Below, piece by piece: positions 22,383-26,673 of a DNA stretch of 26,673 bases (position 1 is the stretch's first letter; the number at the start of each line of letters is the position of its first letter). The stretch is taken from positions 1-26,673 of the IMG/VR virus record IMGVR_UViG_3300032296_001640. One strand, written 5' to 3'. Both the position numbers and the translations under genes were made by a program. This DNA is from a virus. The notes under the pieces are model-generated. The model was not told the origin of the DNA and made no database searches. It was given only the letters and a program-made list of their open reading frames with translations.

Positions 22383-23170
22383 TTATAGGTTGGTTTAGTT
22401 GTGGAGTGACATCCGCTATTGCTTGTAAATTAGCAATTGATGAATTTGGAAAAGACAATGTAAGATTGTTCTACATTGAAATCGATTCAGCACATAAAGA
22501 CAATGAACGCTTTATTTTAGATTGTGAAAAATGGATGGGTGTTAAAGTGGAAAGAAGAAGATGTATTAAATACAAAGACCAGTTTGATGTCATTGAACAA
22601 ATAAAATACGTTAATGGCCCAACTGGTGCTGCGTGTACAAAGGTTCTAAAAAAAGATGTGCGTATTGCAATTGAAAAAGAGGTTGAATTTGATGGACAAA
22701 TATTTGGTTTTGAATTCTCAAAAAAAGAAATTAATAGAGCCATTAGATTTGCTGAACAATACCCAAGTTCAAAACCATTATATCCGCTCATTGATAAGCA
22801 AATGACAAAGCAGCAATGCGCTGAATTGCTTTTAATGAATGGTATTGCATTGCCGAAAATGTATGAATTAGGATTTCATAACAACAATTGTATTGGTTGC
22901 GTTAAAGGTGGTAAAGGTTATTGGAATCACGTGCGTAAACACTTTCCAAATGAATTCGAAAGAATGGCAAAAGCTGAAAGAGTAGCTGGGCATTCGTGTA
23001 TCAAAAATAGATTCTTAGATGAACTGCAACATAATGAAGGTAAACACGAACCTCCAATTGTTCCCGACTGTGGAACATTTTGCGAAATTGAATTTGCAGA
23101 CCTTATTAGTCCCAATACCGAAAAGATTTTGAATGGCTACACAACTATCAAACAATTAAAATTATTTTGA
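22379..23170 (+). CDS. PAPS reductase-like PP-loop protein
   Basis: A 263-residue member of the adenine nucleotide alpha-hydrolase-like family (PAPS reductase/CysH type). The PP-loop is SCGVTS at 7-12, then SAHKDNERFILDCEKWMG, and GPTGAACTKVLKK (80-92). Cys171 and Cys174 (NNCIGCVKGGKG) and further Cys near the C-terminus may hold a metal or iron-sulfur centre. Phage proteins of this family could act in DNA or tRNA modification, or in sulfur metabolism; DndC-like phosphorothioation is one precedent but no dnd partners are seen. It overlaps terL by 4 bases. More AT-rich than terL. Substrate unknown. Confidence 0.75.
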   Translation: MIIGWFSCGVTSAIACKLAIDEFGKDNVRLFYIEIDSAHKDNERFILDCEKWMGVKVERRRCIKYKDQFDVIEQIKYVNGPTGAACTKVLKKDVRIAIEKEVEFDGQIFGFEFSKKEINRAIRFAEQYPSSKPLYPLIDKQMTKQQCAELLLMNGIALPKMYELGFHNNNCIGCVKGGKGYWNHVRKHFPNEFERMAKAERVAGHSCIKNRFLDELQHNEGKHEPPIVPDCGTFCEIEFADLISPNTEKILNGYTTIKQLKLF

Positions 23171-23195
23171 TATTGTAGAAATTTATTTATATTTG
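23166..23195 (+). promoter_or_regulatory. Promoter of the late-early accessory gene set
   Basis: TTTG (23166-23169) and TATATTTG (23188-23195) are separated by 18 bases, a good Bacteroidota promoter. It overlaps the end of the PAPS-reductase-like gene and precedes a 50-codon gene at 23215 with an A-rich leader, so the distal small genes can be expressed independently of the main early transcript. Confidence 0.75.
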
Positions 23196-23214
23196 CAACA
23201 ACTAAAAAAACAAT

Positions 23215-23367
23215 ATGGAACTAAACAAACTAATCAAGATGCAAGGAGAAATCTACGCATCATTTGGAAATGATGACGATATGAGTGGTGAAGCTTATTT
23301 CGCATTTGTCGCAGGTGCAAAGTATGCACTTGAATTAATCAGCAAACAAATACAAGACGAGTTATGA
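23215..23367 (+). CDS. Small hypothetical protein (50 residues)
   Basis: A 50-residue acidic protein: MELNKLIKMQGEIYASFGND, then GEAYFAFVAGAKYALELISK. It follows the promoter at 23166-23195 with an AAAAAAACAAT leader and its TGA overlaps the next ATG (ATGA). The promoter and the overlap support it. Function unknown. Confidence 0.65.
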   Translation: MELNKLIKMQGEIYASFGNDDDMSGEAYFAFVAGAKYALELISKQIQDEL

Positions 23368-23729
23368 AAAACAAAATTACAATTGAAGACCACGAAAAGC
23401 TGAAGGTGCTTAACCTACTAATGTGGTTACAAGCTTCACTCTACGCAGCTGATGAGTGCGAGACAGTCAAATGGTTCTATAACCATCAAACAAAGATGCT
23501 TTTAAAGAGGCTCAATGATTCTATACAAAAACAACACGGAAGAACAATAGCCAGTTTATGGGATGTTGATGGCACTTTACTTCCAAATGTTACTCAACAA
23601 ATTGGTGAATTTACAGAAGAGATGGCTACCTATGGCTATTGGATGCTACCCGAATTGACGAAGTTGATTCAAAATGCCAAAGAAGAATCTGAAAAAGTGG
23701 AGGTAATTGATGAGAAAGAAGTGCTTTAG
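23364..23729 (+). CDS. Hypothetical helical protein
   Basis: A 121-residue acidic protein, largely helical (LLMWLQASLYAADECETVKW, KRLNDSIQKQHGRTIASLWD). It ends with a charged tail (VEVIDEKEVL). Similar proteins are found among accessory genes of Bacteroidota phages, without known function. It overlaps the zinc-ribbon gene by 20 bases. Confidence 0.6.
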   Translation: MKNKITIEDHEKLKVLNLLMWLQASLYAADECETVKWFYNHQTKMLLKRLNDSIQKQHGRTIASLWDVDGTLLPNVTQQIGEFTEEMATYGYWMLPELTKLIQNAKEESEKVEVIDEKEVL

Positions 23730-23943
23730 TTGTAACCGAAAGTTCCCATTGTTCTTTTTCTCAAAAGACAAGATGAAATATCAAAGGCCAAGTGACCACA
23801 AAAGAGTTAAGTGTTGCAGAATTTGCAACTACTTAAAATGGAGTAAAGATGGGGAAGGTTGGTTCTTTGATTATTCAATAGGTAAATTCACAAAAGAAAT
23901 ATTTAATTCAAAATTTAGCGTATTAAAAAGAGTAATAAGATGA
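23710..23943 (+). CDS. Small zinc-ribbon-like protein
   Basis: A 77-residue basic protein with Cys5-x2-Cys8 (CFSC) and a second cluster Cys35, Cys36, Cys39 (CCRIC), followed by a basic aromatic C-terminus. The two Cys pairs suggest a zinc ribbon. Motif FPLFFFSKDKMKYQRPSDHK is shared by small proteins in other Bacteroidota phages. The frame includes a TTG at 23707; the ATG at 23710 is more likely. Nucleic-acid binding is plausible. Confidence 0.6.
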   Translation: MRKKCFSCNRKFPLFFFSKDKMKYQRPSDHKRVKCCRICNYLKWSKDGEGWFFDYSIGKFTKEIFNSKFSVLKRVIR

Positions 23944-24152
23944 ATATAACACACGATTTCGACAACTGTCAATCAGACATTTACAAAGAAGTAATAACCG
24001 ATCTAATCTCACGTGAAAAGATGGGGAGAATGAAGTACGGCACAACGGTGGATAAAGCGAATTTATCAGAGAAAGAATGGATGCAGCACGCCTATGAGGA
24101 GGCTCTTGATTTTGCTATCTATCTAAAAAGAATGATGAACAATAAAAAATAA
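23940..24152 (+). CDS. Small MazG-like or conserved phage protein
   Basis: A 70-residue protein with the pattern REKMGRMKYGTTVDKANLSE followed by EWMQHAYEEALDFAIYLKRM. The 'YG..l...eW..ha.EE.lD..iYL' pattern recurs in short phage proteins and resembles part of a MazG-type nucleotide pyrophosphohydrolase helix, with the E-E-D triad suggestive of metal binding. It is too short for a full MazG domain. Overlaps its upstream neighbour by 4 bases. Confidence 0.55.
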   Translation: MNITHDFDNCQSDIYKEVITDLISREKMGRMKYGTTVDKANLSEKEWMQHAYEEALDFAIYLKRMMNNKK

Positions 24153-24157
24153 TAACT

Positions 24158-24709
24158 ATGCTATTTTTATTTGAAGATGAAATTCAACGATATGAATTTT
24201 TAGAAAAAGAAATAAATGATAAAGTTGATACAAGAATGCCAGTTGAAAAAACTGATTTAATTTATCATATGGAGTATCTTAAAAAAGATTTGGAATTGGA
24301 TGCTGAATGTTTACGATTAACTCAAGATGAATTTATCCAACAACATATCAATCATAAAAATCTGAGGTATATTGGAAAAGAGATTGATAGGCAGGAGAGG
24401 GAAGAATATATGCGATTCAAATTTGAATTATATAACGTGCAACAAGATTACATTGATATGGTTGATCAATTGGAAATATTTGATAAAAGAATTGGTAAAG
24501 GATATGATTATATCGTAAAAAAATTCCCGAAAATAGACACTCGTAATTTGTATGTGAATGGTATTGATGGCTGTCTTTATCTTGGCGAAAGATTAAAAAA
24601 TGAAGATGAGCCAAGAATGTTGGGTGCATTAGCACCTGGAGCAATGATTATGAATGAGAAAGAATATTCGAATCTAATCCAATCAATTAAGGATGAAGTA
24701 GGCCAATGA
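24158..24709 (+). CDS. Hypothetical coiled-coil protein at the end of the early operon
   Basis: A 183-residue acidic, mostly helical protein (RYEFLEKEINDKVDTRMPVE, LKKDLELDAECLRLTQDEFI). The C-terminal third reads YVNGIDGCLYLGERLKNEDE and LGALAPGAMIMNEKEYSNLI. Codons are clearly more AT-rich than in the terminase, so it may be a recent acquisition. It ends 27 bases inside the convergent minus-strand gene and is followed by the early operon terminator. No function recognised. Confidence 0.6.
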   Translation: MLFLFEDEIQRYEFLEKEINDKVDTRMPVEKTDLIYHMEYLKKDLELDAECLRLTQDEFIQQHINHKNLRYIGKEIDRQEREEYMRFKFELYNVQQDYIDMVDQLEIFDKRIGKGYDYIVKKFPKIDTRNLYVNGIDGCLYLGERLKNEDEPRMLGALAPGAMIMNEKEYSNLIQSIKDEVGQ

Positions 24710-25054
24710 AATCACATTAGCACCCCCAATCAAAAGAGTGGCATTGCGCCACTTTTTTTTTGACCTTAATTCCTCATTTAACTCCTCACTTAATCCCTTA
24801 TTTTGCTCCTCTAATTGTGCAATATATCGCACATTATGCTCATTAAGTTGTGCATATGTATGAATTATGCTACGATTATTCTTATTTAATTCAATGTAGT
24901 AATCCAATGAGCGCACACCCAAGACAACCAACCTACGTTCAACGCTCAAAGAATCCAGCTCCTTCCAGTTCAATGAGTCTTTGTATTGCCCTTGCGTATG
25001 CGCTATCAATGGCAGTGCTATCCATAAGATAGATAGTATCAATGTCCTTTTCAT
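24683..25054 (-). CDS. Spanin-like membrane/periplasmic protein
   Basis: A 123-residue protein with an N-terminal signal peptide (MKRTLILSILWIALPLIAHT, cleavage near residue 22). A coiled coil spans about 33-100 (YIAQLEEQNKGLSEELNEEL) and a hydrophobic C-terminal helix 105-123 (TLLIGGANVISLAYFIL). This fits a periplasmic spanin-like coiled coil, possibly with both ends in membranes, but it lacks the lipobox Cys of classical outer-membrane spanins. The frame opens at TTG (25081); the ATG at 25054 starts directly at the signal peptide. It overlaps the 103-residue gene by 116 bases in another frame, as Rz/Rz1 pairs do. The terminator of the opposite operon lies inside its 3' end. Confidence 0.55.
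   Translation of the reverse strand: MKRTLILSILWIALPLIAHTQGQYKDSLNWKELDSLSVERRLVVLGVRSLDYYIELNKNNRSIIHTYAQLNEHNVRYIAQLEEQNKGLSEELNEELRSKKKWRNATLLIGGANVISLAYFILN
24732..24761 (+). terminator. Terminator of the plus-strand early operon
   Basis: AGTGGC (24737-24742) pairs with GCCACT (24748-24753) around a 5-base loop, extended by A-rich and T-rich flanks and followed by nine T on the plus strand. It sits 28 bases after the last plus-strand gene and inside the 3' end of the convergent spanin-like gene. Confidence 0.85.
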
Positions 25055-25250
25055 AAATCGTTTTAAGTTTAGTGCGTTCAATGGTTAGCGTGTCTATTGT
25101 CCGCAAATATGCGGTGATGGTATCTGAAGTGGTTACAATTTGTAACCGACTGGGTGCAGGTCTGCATAATAAAATACCAATAGCAATACCGATACTAATA
25201 GATGCGACCTTGATGAATACGATAGTTCTTAACGTGAAAATCTTTTCCAT
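24939..25250 (-). CDS. Inner-membrane spanin-like protein
   Basis: A 103-residue protein with one N-terminal membrane segment at about residues 9-29 (TIVFIKVASISIGIAIGILL) and a soluble, helix-rich C-terminal part (IDTLTIERTKLKTIYEKDID, ending in LIELEGAGFFER). That is the topology of an Rz-like inner-membrane spanin, which links inner and outer membranes during lysis. It overlaps the metallophosphoesterase gene upstream by 56 bases and the signal-peptide protein downstream by 116. The lysis role is inferred from topology, overlap and the nearby M15 peptidase. A Cys sits just after the membrane segment (ILLCR), which is not a standard lipobox. Confidence 0.55.
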   Translation of the reverse strand: MEKIFTLRTIVFIKVASISIGIAIGILLCRPAPSRLQIVTTSDTITAYLRTIDTLTIERTKLKTIYEKDIDTIYLMDSTAIDSAYARAIQRLIELEGAGFFER

Positions 25251-26190
25251 TCCCTCTTGTTATTATGGCAAATCCGTGGTTGTATTTTGAATAGGGGTTG
25301 TAATCTGGACTCAACTCGGAAAGGCAAGCGACACCCCAACACGTTATCACCTTTCCATTTACATCACGCTCCGTGTGTTCCGCAGTTTGGTGATGATGTC
25401 CGCACATTGCATTTGCTTTTGTCTTTAAGAACAACCCACGTGCTACGTTAACTGATGGCATAAATTGTTTACCAAATTCGTGGCCGTGAAAAATGGATAG
25501 ACCGCCAACATTCAATTTGTTTTTACCTTCAATCCATTTCACATTGTGCTTATCCAAGTGGCAAAGAGAGGAAAAATCAAAGGCATCAATATCAACTAAT
25601 TCTGGAGCTTTCACTCTCATAAATCTCCAGTATCTTTCTTCGTGGTTTCCTTCCTTGTAAATGATTTCTGCGTTGGGGAAATTTTGTCGCAATTCGTAAA
25701 TGAAAGTCCTCATTGCATAAAGTTCCTCTTTGAATTTGCGCTTCTTTGGATCCTTAACAAAATCAGATAATTGATGGCAGTCAAGTGCATCTCCATTTAA
25801 GATAACCGTATCAACATTCTCATCTATTCCACTTTGTATTGCAACATTCAAAGCCGCAACATCGTGGTATGGGATATGAATATCGGATAGAATCAAAATC
25901 TTTTTTCCCTTGATGTCAATGTGCTTGCGACCTTTGGCATACGACTTGGGTAACTTGAAAGGATTGCGTGGTCTTTCCTCTGATTTGTACAAAGATTTAT
26001 CAGTTGTTTCTTTTCGATTTCTTGCACCATTCTTCCCCTCAATTCTACGCAATACACTACGTGCATCTTCTACTCCCAAGAACGTTTCAAAGTGTTCCTT
26101 TGATAGTTTCTTCGCCAATGTTAAAGTTGGTGTATCAGGAAAACGCTCACGCAATTCTCTTGCGATTTTTGTCTTTTGACTTTCAGCCAT
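25195..26190 (-). CDS. Calcineurin-like metallophosphoesterase
   Basis: A 331-residue protein. The metallophosphoesterase motifs are in order: SDIH (102-105), NGDALD (132-137), GNHEE (181-185), FHGHE (234-238) and GHHH (264-267). The N-terminal 80 residues are basic and helical, probably a DNA-binding or linker region. Phage enzymes of this family are linked to DNA repair or nucleic-acid hydrolysis, or to removing phosphate from nucleotides; the substrate here is unknown. It stands between the M15 peptidase gene (9 bases away) and the spanin-like gene, an unexpected spot for such an enzyme. Confidence 0.85.
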   Translation of the reverse strand: MAESQKTKIARELRERFPDTPTLTLAKKLSKEHFETFLGVEDARSVLRRIEGKNGARNRKETTDKSLYKSEERPRNPFKLPKSYAKGRKHIDIKGKKILILSDIHIPYHDVAALNVAIQSGIDENVDTVILNGDALDCHQLSDFVKDPKKRKFKEELYAMRTFIYELRQNFPNAEIIYKEGNHEERYWRFMRVKAPELVDIDAFDFSSLCHLDKHNVKWIEGKNKLNVGGLSIFHGHEFGKQFMPSVNVARGLFLKTKANAMCGHHHQTAEHTERDVNGKVITCWGVACLSELSPDYNPYSKYNHGFAIITRGNGKDFHVKNYRIHQGRIY

Positions 26191-26199
26191 ATGTTATTT

Positions 26200-26661
26200 T
26201 TAGAATGGTTGGTAAATAGTTCTACCCCCACTCTTAACTGCACGTAAAATCTGACCTCTATTCCCTTCTTTGTTGTAACTTACGTGTACCCAAGATGGTG
26301 CATTTTCACTACCAAATTCCCATATTAATTGGTCAAATGTACAATTATTTCTGATGTAATCAAATATCTCTTTGTTATTTAAACCACCGTGAATATCTGC
26401 ATCAATATCCAAAGCTTTGCCCTCCATATGTTGGCTTGACTTACTACCGCCTATGCGTGTATTAAGTTCGATGCTTCTGAACCCACTACTGATACCAATA
26501 GGTTTTCCGAAATGCTCACGCACTTTATCAAAAATGTTGGTGCATACAAGCTTTAAGTTATGCAATTGTTCAGCGTTTGGAGTATTACCAATTCGCAAGG
26601 CTTGTGCTTGGTTGCTATGCGTTACCTCTTTGTAGCTTACGTACTTACTTATCTTTTCCAT
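26200..26661 (-). CDS. M15-type peptidoglycan peptidase (endolysin)
   Basis: A 153-residue protein of the Peptidase_M15_3 type, which cleaves peptide cross-bridges of peptidoglycan. Zinc ligands are visible as His78 and Asp85 in SSQHMEGKALDID and His126 in SWVHVSYN. The substrate-binding SSGFRS (58-63) is also present. There is no signal peptide, so release depends on a holin that is not identified here. It heads the lysis-type cassette with the metallophosphoesterase and the spanin-like pair. ATG start is 9 bases from the window end, so an upstream gene of the same operon probably lies outside. Confidence 0.9.
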   Translation of the reverse strand: MEKISKYVSYKEVTHSNQAQALRIGNTPNAEQLHNLKLVCTNIFDKVREHFGKPIGISSGFRSIELNTRIGGSKSSQHMEGKALDIDADIHGGLNNKEIFDYIRNNCTFDQLIWEFGSENAPSWVHVSYNKEGNRGQILRAVKSGGRTIYQPF

Positions 26662-26673
26662 CGGTCATCGCAT

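Noticed and set aside
26662-26673. Fragment of an upstream gene at the right edge (ATGCGATGACC on the minus strand).
   Set aside because: Only 12 bases remain, so reading frame and product cannot be decided.

Overview
The window is a segment of a tailed bacteriophage or prophage genome from a host in the Bacteroidota, probably a flavobacterium-like organism. Two intergenic sites match the Bacteroidota promoter pattern, a TTG or TTTG box followed after 18-19 bases by TAnnTTTG. The DNA is AT-rich, start codons sit behind A-rich rather than Shine-Dalgarno leaders, and many structural proteins resemble families seen in Bacteroidota siphoviruses. A tape-measure-like protein and a frameshifted tail assembly chaperone point to a long, probably non-contractile tail. 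No integrase, portal, tRNA or CRISPR array is visible. The window is incomplete at both ends.

Layout. (1) Minus strand, 16.6 kb down to 1. First come a VRR-NUC nuclease, an ECF-like sigma factor, a Cys-rich protein and a small membrane protein. A gene-free stretch of about 470 bp follows, with features of a structured non-coding RNA. Next is a run of small conserved phage proteins, one with a small-terminase-like N-terminus. Then come the tail genes: chaperone pair with -1 frameshift, structural proteins, fibre, a gp10-like tail completion protein, two large distal-tail proteins, a short membrane protein and the tape measure. The head genes are last: XkdF-like protease, scaffold-like protein, major capsid protein, then a tail-tube-like protein and the first codons of another gene. 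(2) Plus strand, 16.8-24.7 kb: early/replication operon. It starts at a strong promoter with small unknown proteins, an SSB-like protein, an HTH protein, a DnaA-domain-IV-only protein, two replication-associated unknowns and a DNA methyltransferase. The large terminase and a PAPS-reductase-like protein follow. A second promoter at 23.2 kb drives small accessory genes. (3) Minus strand, 26.7-24.7 kb: lysis-type cassette with an M15 peptidase, a metallophosphoesterase and two overlapping membrane-associated proteins resembling spanins. It converges on the early operon.

Likely programme (inference): the host RNA polymerase reads the plus-strand operon first. The phage sigma-like factor then directs late minus-strand transcription of tail and head genes. 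The large terminase is separated from the head genes and lies on the opposite strand. The head module follows the tail module instead of preceding it. The observations most worth following up are the programmed frameshift in the tail chaperone (not visible in single-frame annotation), the pseudoknotted gene-free region at 14.6-15.1 kb, and a slippery heptamer directly before the stop codon of the SSB-like gene.
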